Shown here: positions 16,961-24,135 of the stretch, piece by piece
Position numbering within the stretch: the stretch's first letter is position 1
Layout of the letters: each line of letters starts with the position of its first letter
NCBI GenBank assembly: GCA_023416995.1
Contig: JAEZGI010000046.1
Location: forward strand, 1-64,000
Length of the DNA stretch: 64,000 bases
Origin: Bacteroidota bacterium
GTDB lineage: Bacteria > Bacteroidota > Bacteroidia > Chitinophagales > Chitinophagaceae
Direction of reading: 5' to 3'
Program-made: the position numbers and the translations under genes
Notes under the pieces: generated by a model
The model's database searches: none
What the model was told of the DNA's origin: nothing
The model's input: the letters and a program-made list of their open reading frames with translations, nothing else

Positions 16961-18448
16961 ATGGCAGATTCTTCCACGGATGTAATACTGATTGGCGCCG
17001 GCATCATGAGCGCCACTTTGGGAACAATGATCAAAGAATTGTATCCCGGCATGAAGCTCACTATTCTCGAGCGGTTAGACTATGCCGCCGCTGAAAGTTC
17101 AGATGCGTGGAACAATGCTGGTACGGGACACTCGGCATTCTGCGAAATGAACTATACACCAGTAAATGAAGACGGTTCAATAAACATTTCCAAAGCAGTG
17201 AAAGTCGCTGAAGCTTTTGAAGTGTCGAGACAATTCTGGTCATATCTCGTTAAAAAAAACATCCTTCCCGCCCCCCGTGACTTTATTCGCAGCATTCCGC
17301 ATATGTGCTTTGTGGTTGGTAATGAAAATGTGCACTACCTGCGGAAACGATATGAGGCTATGAAACAGGTTCCATTATTTGAGGATATGGAATTTTCGGG
17401 AGATAGTGATGTGATCCGCGGGTGGATTCCATTAATGATGCAGGGAAGAGATATCAGTGAAAGAGTCGCCGCTACAAAAATGTCCGCCGGCACCGATGTT
17501 AATTTCGGATCTCTCACACGAACCCTTTTTGCACGTTTGCAGAAAACGCAGCAGGTGGAAATGTGCTTTCATAACGAAGTAAAATCGATAAAGCGTGATC
17601 CCTCCGGTGGCTGGCTGATCAGAACCACGGATCTTTCAACACGAAAAACCAGGAGCATTCACTCACGATTCGTTTTTATCGGTGCAGGAGGAGGCTCGCT
17701 TACATTGTTATTAAAATCAAAAATACCTGAGGGTAAAAGTTTCGGTGGTTTTCCTGTGAGTGGCCAATGGCTGCGGTGCACCAACAAGGAATTGATTGAT
17801 CAGCATGATGCGAAAGTATATGGCCGGGCTTCTGTGGGAACCCCGCCTATGTCGGTGCCCCATCTTGACACGCGGATCATTAATGGAGAACGCGCGTTGT
17901 TGTTCGGCCCTTATGCCGGGTTCACAACAAAATTTTTAAAAGAAGGATCATTGTGGGATCTGTTCCGTTCATTACGATGGAGCAATATTCTCCCCATGAT
18001 TTCTGCAGGTTTGGCAAATATTCCACTCACCCGATATCTCGTAAACCAGGTGACACAAACCCCGGGGGAACGCCTGGCTGCTTTGCGACAGTTCCTTCCT
18101 GAAGCATCCGCAAAAGACTGGGAACTTGAAATTGCGGGTCAAAGAGTGCAGGTGATAAAAAAAGATGAAGAGCAGGGCGGTATCCTTGAATTTGGAACCG
18201 AGGTGGTCAGCTCTGCCGATGGCACGCTTGCAGCGTTGCTGGGTGCTTCACCCGGAGCGTCGACCGCCGTATCAATCATGATCGATCTGCTGAACACTTG
18301 TTTTCCCGACAGGATGCAATCACCCGAATGGCAGGAAAAATTCAGGGAAATGATTCCAGGCTATGGCAAGAAACTGGCTGAGGATCCTGAATTATGCCGC
18401 GCAACCAGAGCCCGCACGGCAGAAATATTGCAACTGGCCGAACATTGA
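16961..18448 (+). CDS. mqo: malate:quinone oxidoreductase
   Basis: This is 495 residues from ATG 16961 (MADSSTD). The N-terminus has the FAD-binding Rossmann motif DVILIGAGIMSATLG. Other Mqo family segments follow: SDAWNNAGTGHSAFCEMNYTP near residue 50, FIFIGAGGGSLTLLLKSKIPEG-like sequence, and FGPYAGFTTKFLKEGS. The enzyme oxidises malate to oxaloacetate and passes electrons to quinone at the inner membrane, an FAD-dependent alternative to soluble malate dehydrogenase in the TCA cycle. The length is typical. It appears to be monocistronic, downstream of the tandem repeat array. Confidence 0.95.
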   Translation: MADSSTDVILIGAGIMSATLGTMIKELYPGMKLTILERLDYAAAESSDAWNNAGTGHSAFCEMNYTPVNEDGSINISKAVKVAEAFEVSRQFWSYLVKKNILPAPRDFIRSIPHMCFVVGNENVHYLRKRYEAMKQVPLFEDMEFSGDSDVIRGWIPLMMQGRDISERVAATKMSAGTDVNFGSLTRTLFARLQKTQQVEMCFHNEVKSIKRDPSGGWLIRTTDLSTRKTRSIHSRFVFIGAGGGSLTLLLKSKIPEGKSFGGFPVSGQWLRCTNKELIDQHDAKVYGRASVGTPPMSVPHLDTRIINGERALLFGPYAGFTTKFLKEGSLWDLFRSLRWSNILPMISAGLANIPLTRYLVNQVTQTPGERLAALRQFLPEASAKDWELEIAGQRVQVIKKDEEQGGILEFGTEVVSSADGTLAALLGASPGASTAVSIMIDLLNTCFPDRMQSPEWQEKFREMIPGYGKKLAEDPELCRATRARTAEILQLAEH

Positions 18449-18451
18449 AGG

Positions 18452-18970
18452 TTAAAGCTCGGCTTGTTTTTTCCTGGGCACTTTCTCCCTTGTCTGATCG
18501 CCCTTGAGTGTAAATGGAAATATGATAGAAACAAACATGCCGCAGGAGATATTTCCAAAAACTGCGTTCGCAAGTACCATAAAGATTAAACCATTGGTTT
18601 TTCCGTCGACAGACTGCGCCGGCTCGTTTATAAGCACTTTATCTGCAACTCCCGGTTGAAAGAGACCCGGTATAAGCATCACGACCAACAACAAACTCAG
18701 GATCACTGCCATGATTGTGCCCATCACAACAGTAATGGAGCTGGCTGTAAACATAGCCAGGGTTCCGGCGTTTTCGTCACGTTTGAAATTAAAGGTCATG
18801 AGGAACCATACTATCATGAGCATAAAAAGAAAGTTGCCCAGGTATAGTAACCATGCATCGGAAAAATCTGCCCGGTTAATGAAGAATATCAGGGGCACAC
18901 AATATAACAATGCTGCAATTATTGAATAAACCAGGTAAGGTTTTGGATTCACTCCTTTCACAAACTTCAT
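18452..18970 (-). CDS. small multi-pass membrane protein of unknown function
   Basis: This is 172 residues from ATG 18970 (MKFVKG); an upstream start would add eight residues. Four hydrophobic segments are visible: about 12-33, 43-60, 73-102 and 128-152. A short loop (ADKVLINEPAQSVDGKTNG) lies between the last two, and the tail is basic (REKVPRKKQAEL). I do not recognise the family; it recalls DUF4199-type Bacteroidota membrane proteins. It converges on mqo with only 3 bp between stops. Confidence 0.7.
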   Translation of the reverse strand: MKFVKGVNPKPYLVYSIIAALLYCVPLIFFINRADFSDAWLLYLGNFLFMLMIVWFLMTFNFKRDENAGTLAMFTASSITVVMGTIMAVILSLLLVVMLIPGLFQPGVADKVLINEPAQSVDGKTNGLIFMVLANAVFGNISCGMFVSIIFPFTLKGDQTREKVPRKKQAEL

Positions 18971-19007
18971 AACCGGACTGTTTTTCCAATACACTTAAAA
19001 ATCATTC

Positions 19008-19514
19008 CTACATGGATATTTTTCCTTTCACGCCATCATCCATTGTTTTGCCTGTTACAGCACCCGCAAGAATCTTAATGAGCGATACCACCTTGTTGTT
19101 TTTGGTGTCCCAGTAATAAGCGTCTGAAGGAGTAACCTTGATTATGCTCAGATCGGGATCATCAACGCCTTCGGTAAACCATGTTTTCGCTATGGGGCTC
19201 CAGAGTTCTTTTGCCAGTTCTCTATCATATAAAATGGTTGCCTCTCCATATACACTCAGGTATTCTGAGCTACTTTTGTCGGCGTAGAATAGCTGCACTC
19301 TGCTGTCCTGGTTTATGTCGTTGGTCTGATGGCCCGACTTGCTGCTCAGGAACCAGATATTTCCGTCATCATCCACTTTCTGTGTGGCCATGGGCCTGGT
19401 TGAAATCGGAAGGCTGGAAAGATTGGTTGCAAACAAACATATCGCAGCATCTTTCGCTATTTCCTGTATTTTTTTAACGGCTTCCGTGTTAGACAGGTTT
19501 TGTACTTCTCCCAT
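19008..19514 (-). CDS. pyridoxamine 5'-phosphate oxidase-fold protein (general stress protein 26-like)
   Basis: The 168-residue soluble protein has the split-barrel flavin-binding pattern of COG3871: AAICLFATNLSSLPISTRPMATQKVDDDGNIWFLSSK (about 23-60), SRVQLFYADKSSSEYLSVYGEATI, and ELWSPIAKTWFTEGVDDPDLSIIKV. This family binds FMN or related flavins and is often induced by stress; the substrate is usually unknown. It lies 37 bp upstream of the small membrane protein and may share its mRNA. Confidence 0.88.
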   Translation of the reverse strand: MGEVQNLSNTEAVKKIQEIAKDAAICLFATNLSSLPISTRPMATQKVDDDGNIWFLSSKSGHQTNDINQDSRVQLFYADKSSSEYLSVYGEATILYDRELAKELWSPIAKTWFTEGVDDPDLSIIKVTPSDAYYWDTKNNKVVSLIKILAGAVTGKTMDDGVKGKISM

Positions 19515-19645
19515 GATATTGTTGATTTATAGATTAAAAAAAATGAGTCGCAATGATGAATATCAATTGGTATGCCCACAGAAGCATTAAAGAATAATTA
19601 AGGTTTCGTGGTGGCGGGATGGTCACTACGTAACTTATTTTTCTT

Positions 19646-19653
19646 TAATTTTG
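19646..19653 (+). promoter_or_regulatory. -7 promoter box TAATTTTG of the leader transcript
   Basis: An exact TAnnTTTG match. Transcription would start near 19659, leaving a short 5' part that begins just before the strong Shine-Dalgarno. No -33 TTTG is seen at normal spacing. Confidence 0.45.
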
Positions 19654-19667
19654 TGACTCATCAAAGA

Positions 19668-19676
19668 AAAGGAGGT
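19668..19676 (+). promoter_or_regulatory. unusually strong Shine-Dalgarno, AAAGGAGGT
   Basis: Nine bases that can pair without a gap with the 3' end of 16S rRNA (ACCUCCUUU), 4 nt before ATG 19681. None of the normal genes in this window has such a site; Bacteroidota mRNAs usually lack one. Confidence 0.65.
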
Positions 19677-19680
19677 ATTC

Positions 19681-19728
19681 ATGATATCTACAGATCATTC
19701 ATGGAAACCTTCGGTTAGTATCGCCTAA
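19681..19728 (+). CDS. 15-codon leader ORF upstream of the TSUP transporter
   Basis: ATG 19681 to TAA 19726 encodes MISTDHSWKPSVSIA. It is too short to be called by standard ORF searches, but it has a promoter box, an almost ideal ribosome-binding site, and a terminator 43 bp after the stop. The second half of the ORF and its stop codon lie inside a predicted hairpin (TGG-AAACC..GGTTAG-loop-CTAACC..GGTTT..CCA, 19702-19741), so ribosomes on the ORF would melt it. This looks like a leader peptide or a small standalone mRNA. There is no run of one amino acid, so an amino-acid attenuation signal is not obvious. Expression is inferred. Confidence 0.5.
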   Translation: MISTDHSWKPSVSIA

Positions 19729-19767
19729 CCGGGTTTCTCCAGAAAAATATCTGCTGACAAGAGTCAG
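19702..19767 (+). promoter_or_regulatory. two leader hairpins before the terminator
   Basis: Hairpin 1 (19702-19741) overlaps the end of the leader ORF, with a perfect GGTTAG-tatcgc-CTAACC core. Hairpin 2 is CTGAC-aaga-GTCAG (19754-19767). With the terminator they make a three-stem leader. TTAGT in hairpin 1 could pair with ACTAA in the terminator stem, a weak alternative fold. Confidence 0.45.
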
Positions 19768-19770
19768 GAA

Positions 19771-19797
19771 CCACTAAGTTCGCTTAGTGGTTTTTTT
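19771..19797 (+). terminator. intrinsic terminator between leader ORF and TSUP gene
   Basis: The perfect 8-bp stem CCACTAAG / CTTAGTGG with a TTCG tetraloop is followed by seven T. It ends 18 bp before the transporter start, as a transcription attenuator or as the end of a small separate RNA. Confidence 0.85.
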
Positions 19798-19803
19798 CTG
19801 CCC

Positions 19804-19811
19804 TAAATTTG
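19804..19811 (+). promoter_or_regulatory. -7 promoter box TAAATTTG before the TSUP gene
   Basis: An exact TAnnTTTG match 7 bp after the T run, ending 4 nt before TTG 19816. It offers the transporter its own, nearly leaderless, promoter as an alternative to read-through. Confidence 0.45.
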
Positions 19812-19815
19812 CGTC

Positions 19816-20568
19816 TTGATCCAGATTCTTTCTTACAGCCTCCATTATACAGATCTCATCCTAATCGCTATTGTGGCCATGTTAACCGGTATGTCAAAAA
19901 CCGGCGTTCATGGTGCTGGTATGCTTGCGGTGCCCTTACTTGTGTTTGTGTTTGGCGGGCAGGCCTCAAGTGGTGTAATGTTGCCGATGATGGTGCTGGC
20001 CGACATCTTTGGTGTATGGTATTATCACAGACATGCAGAATGGAAATACCTGAAACTCTTCTTCCCCTGGGCAGCCGTTGGAATTGTGGCGGGAACGCTC
20101 ACAGGCAGTTACATCAATGATGAAATGTTCCGGATGATTATGGCAATCGTAATCATGGTGAGTATCGTGATTATGATCTGGATGGAACGAAGAAGCAAAA
20201 AAGAGCTGTCCATAGGAATTGCTGCCACCATTGCAATTGGTATCGCCGGCGGTTTTACCTCAATGGTTGGAAATCTTTCCGGCAGCGTAATGGCTATTTA
20301 TTTTCTATCGATCCGGCTTCCGAAGAATAGCTATGTAGGAACAACTGCCTGGTTTTTTGCAGTCGTGAATCTGTTTAAGGTGCCTTTTCACTTGTTTGTA
20401 TGGAAAACCATTACGCTTGATACAGTTCTTCTCGACCTGATGACAATACCAGCAATTGTTCTGGGGGCGTTTCTTGGGATCATTATAGTTAGAAATCTCT
20501 CGGAACAGGGTTACAGATGGTTTATCATAGCAAGCACCCTTGTCGCCGCCATAGTCATGCTGTTTTAA
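19816..20568 (+). CDS. TauE/SafE (TSUP) family membrane transporter
   Basis: This is a 250-residue protein with seven to eight hydrophobic helices. The N-terminal helix followed by MSKTGVHGAGMLAVPLLVFVFGGQASSGVMLPMMVLADIFGVWYY, and the second-half repeat GIAGGFTSMVGNLSGSVMAIYFLS, match the duplicated TSUP fold. Members export sulfite, sulfoacetate or related sulfur anions; the substrate here is unknown. The start is TTG; moving to the next ATG (19876) would remove most of the first helix. It lies directly behind a leader ORF and terminator, so expression may depend on read-through or on the TAAATTTG box. Confidence 0.9.
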   Translation: MIQILSYSLHYTDLILIAIVAMLTGMSKTGVHGAGMLAVPLLVFVFGGQASSGVMLPMMVLADIFGVWYYHRHAEWKYLKLFFPWAAVGIVAGTLTGSYINDEMFRMIMAIVIMVSIVIMIWMERRSKKELSIGIAATIAIGIAGGFTSMVGNLSGSVMAIYFLSIRLPKNSYVGTTAWFFAVVNLFKVPFHLFVWKTITLDTVLLDLMTIPAIVLGAFLGIIIVRNLSEQGYRWFIIASTLVAAIVMLF

Positions 20569-20574
20569 ATTATT

Positions 20575-22944
20575 CTAGACTCCCTGTGACTGGGGCAGCA
20601 CAATTGTAAAAACTGCACCTTCCTGCAAAGCGCCTTCAGCAGTAATAATGCCCTTGTGATGAGCAACGATTTCGCGACAGATGGCAAGACCGATCCCTGT
20701 GCCTTTATAGGCCGATTTATCATGCAGCCGCTGGAAGATTGCAAAGATTTTTTCAGCATACTCATTCTGAAACCCAATACCATTATCAGCAACACGGATC
20801 CGCAGATGCCGCACAATGTTATCCAACCCCATTTCTGTTAACTCTGCCGGTGCGGGAAAATCGCTGGTGATAGTAATAACGGGAGCCACCTCCGGCTTTG
20901 CGAATTTTAAAGAATTACTTACCAGGTTAGTGAATAGCTGCCGTATCTGTACCGGGTTTGCATAAACTTTCGGCAAAGCGTCATATTTAATTATGGCCTG
21001 CTGTTCACGAAGTTCGTCCTCAAGATTGCTCACTACATCTTCAAGGATCCCGGTCAGATCAGTAACTTCAAAGTGATCCTCTGCATTGATACGCGATACA
21101 GACAGAATCTCATCAATCATCTGTTGCAGACGCAGGGCTGATTGAATCATTGTTTTCAGCAGGTTTTTGCTTTGCTCGTCAAGTTTGTCTTTATTAAGCA
21201 TTCTTAAGCGGTCGCCAAAAAGTGAAATCTTGCGAAGCGGTTCTTTCAGATCGTGGCTGCTGATATATGCAAATACTTTGAGGCTGGCGTTTGACTTCTG
21301 TAACTGTAGGGTGCGGTCAAACAAATTTTTTTCAAGTGTTTTCTGCGTGGTTACATCCTGGCAGGTTCCAATCATTTTATACGGCACACCAGCTTCGTTC
21401 AACAACACTTCGCTTTGCCCATAAATAATTTTTTCTACACCCCTGGCTGAAATGATCCTGAAATAATACTCATGATGTACCGGGTTCTGTAATTGTTCCT
21501 GGACATGGTCGGTTCTCAGATGTGCATCGTCGGGGTGAATAAAAGACAGGTAGCGATCAACTGTGATCTTCTCCGACTGAGGCGCGAGATCGTAAATCTT
21601 ATAAAGTTCATCGGACCATTGTACCCTGTCTGAATTTACCTCCCACGACCAGTTCCCTATGCGGTTCAAAGCCTGGGCCTGTTTGTACAACTCTTCGCTG
21701 CGCTGAAGTTTGCGTACCATCTGTTGTTGCTCGGTAACATCCATCACAGTTGCACGCAGGTAACGCGGTCTTCCATCTTCATGTATTATCCTGCCTTTTG
21801 ACCAAAGCACACGTTCGCGACCATTAATTGTGCAGCGGTATTCGATTTCGTACTCTCTTTTGCCTGCAATTGCTTTTGCAAACATCTCCATTACCTGTTT
21901 TTTGTCGGTAGGATGCACGTGCGACATCACTTCTTCGAATGACTTGCCTGAATGCAGACCAATATTTTCCAGGTTACCAAGGTGACTGGAGAGAATATTG
22001 TTTTGTATGTCCCAGGTATAAGAACTGATTTTTGCTATCCTTTTTGCTTCCAGCAGTTCTTCCGTTTTTAAACGGAGCTCTTCCGTAGAAGCTCTTTCAT
22101 CAGTAATATCAAATGCGACTCCGAGCAACTGCATTGGCTTTCCTTCGGGTGTCCATTTAAAAACTGATTCATAATTACGCATCCAGCGATACTCACCATG
22201 CGCATCTTTTGAACGATATTCAAAAAAGCGGACTTCGCCATCAGTCATATTTTGCAGCGAAGCGATATAGTCGATAGCTTTCAAATTATCTTCGGGATGC
22301 ATGATTTCGTTGAAGAAAGCCACATTGCTGTCAAACTCTGCGATATTGTAGCCCAATGCCAGAAACAGCCGTTCCGACTGAAGCACCTGTGATCTAGTCG
22401 TGATATCATAGATGTAATAAGAACCAGGCGAAGTATGGAAAAGCTTTTCTTTAATACTTTTTTCTTCTTCCATTCTTTCGTTCAGCACTTCAATGTATGC
22501 ATTGGTAAATCTTGTGGTATATAATACCAGGATAGCATCAAGTTCCTGGAGAATTTGCAACATTAATTGTGCATCTGAAGTGTAAAGGGGGAGAAAATGA
22601 CAGAACGCTTTTTTTCGGACGGCGTAAGTGCGAACAACATCTTCAGGTGTGATCTGTTCACGGGTTGCATAATCAAGCAGGTCTGCCTTATACAGTTTTA
22701 GAATTGCTGTAAGATTCTCAGTGGTCCTGTTTTGTGCAACAGCAAGAAGAAACTCCGAATAGTACTCTAAGGATCGTTCGAAGATTGCCGCGTCATCTAT
22801 ATCCTTATACTTCTCCCAAACAGGAATGGTATTCCGGGAGTGTTGAATTTCAAACCTGATATACTCCGCCAGGTGATGGTCATAGACGAATCGCGCAAAA
22901 GCGGAAACAGCAGTAAAGGTCAGGTCATCTCGTTCTTGCGTCAT
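20575..22944 (-). CDS. multi-PAS sensor histidine kinase
   Basis: This 789-residue soluble kinase has no membrane segment. Residues 1-165 form a helical domain similar to RsbR/globin-like N-terminal sensors. At least three PAS/PAC units follow (about 175-290, 300-405, 415-545); each PAC end shows a pattern like RYLRATVMDVTEQQ or YKMIGTCQDVTTQK. The HisKA domain has SSHDLKEPLRKI with phospho-acceptor His564; the ATPase domain has NLVSNSLKFAKP (N box), DNGIGF and GTGIGLAICREI (G boxes). No response regulator is adjacent, so it is an orphan kinase. The signal is unknown. Confidence 0.93.
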   Translation of the reverse strand: MTQERDDLTFTAVSAFARFVYDHHLAEYIRFEIQHSRNTIPVWEKYKDIDDAAIFERSLEYYSEFLLAVAQNRTTENLTAILKLYKADLLDYATREQITPEDVVRTYAVRKKAFCHFLPLYTSDAQLMLQILQELDAILVLYTTRFTNAYIEVLNERMEEEKSIKEKLFHTSPGSYYIYDITTRSQVLQSERLFLALGYNIAEFDSNVAFFNEIMHPEDNLKAIDYIASLQNMTDGEVRFFEYRSKDAHGEYRWMRNYESVFKWTPEGKPMQLLGVAFDITDERASTEELRLKTEELLEAKRIAKISSYTWDIQNNILSSHLGNLENIGLHSGKSFEEVMSHVHPTDKKQVMEMFAKAIAGKREYEIEYRCTINGRERVLWSKGRIIHEDGRPRYLRATVMDVTEQQQMVRKLQRSEELYKQAQALNRIGNWSWEVNSDRVQWSDELYKIYDLAPQSEKITVDRYLSFIHPDDAHLRTDHVQEQLQNPVHHEYYFRIISARGVEKIIYGQSEVLLNEAGVPYKMIGTCQDVTTQKTLEKNLFDRTLQLQKSNASLKVFAYISSHDLKEPLRKISLFGDRLRMLNKDKLDEQSKNLLKTMIQSALRLQQMIDEILSVSRINAEDHFEVTDLTGILEDVVSNLEDELREQQAIIKYDALPKVYANPVQIRQLFTNLVSNSLKFAKPEVAPVITITSDFPAPAELTEMGLDNIVRHLRIRVADNGIGFQNEYAEKIFAIFQRLHDKSAYKGTGIGLAICREIVAHHKGIITAEGALQEGAVFTIVLPQSQGV

Positions 22945-23039
22945 GAGTTACTATTAGGGGCCAATAGTACTAATTTAGCATTATTCCCTTTAAGATACTG
23001 CCATCTGTTGCTACCGCAACAAAGTCTGCGACAACTTCT

Positions 23040-23282
23040 TTACATCGGGCGGGTCGGCGCTGGCGTCGAAGGTTCTATTTCGGGTGTGGGGTCAGATGGA
23101 TAACCAGGATCTATTTCCGGATCTTCTTCTGGTTCAATATCCGGTGTCCTGACAGGCTCGATTTCGGGCTCATTGTCATCCAGCGGATCTTCAATCTCTG
23201 TTGGATCCACCGGATCGATTTCCGGTGGAAGATCTGTATTAGGAATTTCAGCGGGCGTACCTGGTCTTTGTTTCTTGCTCAT
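23040..23282 (-). CDS. small acidic proline-rich protein
   Basis: This is 80 residues, nearly all Pro, Asp, Glu, Ile and Thr, with a short basic start (MSKKQRPG) and repeated PEIDP/PEIEP/DIEPEEDPEIDPG-like units. It has no signal peptide and no predicted fold; it is probably disordered. Proteins of this composition recur in Chitinophagaceae and are listed as hypothetical. The strong third-position freedom with a conserved repeat pattern favours a real gene over a chance frame, but I know no function. Confidence 0.55.
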   Translation of the reverse strand: MSKKQRPGTPAEIPNTDLPPEIDPVDPTEIEDPLDDNEPEIEPVRTPDIEPEEDPEIDPGYPSDPTPEIEPSTPAPTRPM

Positions 23283-23334
23283 AATCTAAAGTTTAAAACC
23301 GTATACTGCAGGTGCTAAAAAATGATGCCACTGC

Positions 23335-23913
23335 TCAATCACGTACGATATTAAAGATCGGAACCGGCGGATCAAAATATTGGTTGTCTTCCCGCTGGTT
23401 ATAGATCTTTTGAACCACATTCATCCCTTTAACTACTTTCCCGAAGGCAGCGTAGCCCTGACCGTCCGCATTGTTTTCTCCGCCAAAATCAAAGCCCGGC
23501 TGATCACCGATGGAAATAAAGAACTCAGTGCTCGCTGATCCGGGAGCCAGTCTCGCCAGCGAGATGGTCCCATCCCTGTGTCGAAGACCAGTTTTTTCAG
23601 TGGTTTCGTGAGCGATGCCAGGTGGGTCAATACTGTTTCTTTTTTTAGTGCGAAATATTCCACCCTGGATGAGTTCCGCCTTTGAAGCGTTGGAAGGTTG
23701 GTTATCCATATTTAAGATGCGGTAAAAATTTGCGTTATGAAAATAACCGGAATCAATGTATGAAAGAAAGGCGGCTACCGTCACAGGGGCCTTATCCGGA
23801 TATAACTCCAGCTCGATGTTGCCCAGTGAAGTTTGAATGACGATATGTGGGTTTTTATGTGATGGTGTACATCCGGCCAAACAAAAAATCAGCACCAAAT
23901 GAAGTATTTTCAT
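23335..23913 (-). CDS. cyclophilin-type peptidyl-prolyl isomerase lipoprotein
   Basis: The 192-residue protein has a lipoprotein signal (FCLAGC, Cys14). The cyclophilin core starts at IVIQTSLGNIELELYPDKAPVTVAAFLSYID and includes FYRIL, GTISLARLAPGSASTEFFISIGDQPGFDFGG and YAAFGKVVKGMNVVQKI. It catalyses cis-trans isomerisation of X-Pro bonds, here probably in the periplasm, to help exported proteins fold. The length is normal for the small bacterial form. It precedes the acidic proline-rich gene on the same strand by 52 bp. Confidence 0.93.
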   Translation of the reverse strand: MKILHLVLIFCLAGCTPSHKNPHIVIQTSLGNIELELYPDKAPVTVAAFLSYIDSGYFHNANFYRILNMDNQPSNASKAELIQGGIFRTKKRNSIDPPGIAHETTEKTGLRHRDGTISLARLAPGSASTEFFISIGDQPGFDFGGENNADGQGYAAFGKVVKGMNVVQKIYNQREDNQYFDPPVPIFNIVRD

Positions 23914-24135
23914 AATTGCAATTTACAAAATCATGAGGCGGAAAACTGACCAGAACTATAAGCCAGTTACAAAACAGAAATTGAAAGCTATATGAACGTA
24001 CACAACACGGTAATTTGCAATTATCTGCCATGTACAAAACAGACAGCCTCGGTACGCTGATGACGTTATAACACCGTTCAACCAATTCGCTTCTGTATTC
24101 ACGGCGGGCTAACTATCTTGTCTTTTTTCAACTGT

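Noticed and set aside
19771..19797. Tryptophan attenuator of the Bacteroid-trp type
   Set aside because: The leader ORF has a single Trp codon and the downstream gene is a TSUP transporter, not a tryptophan gene.
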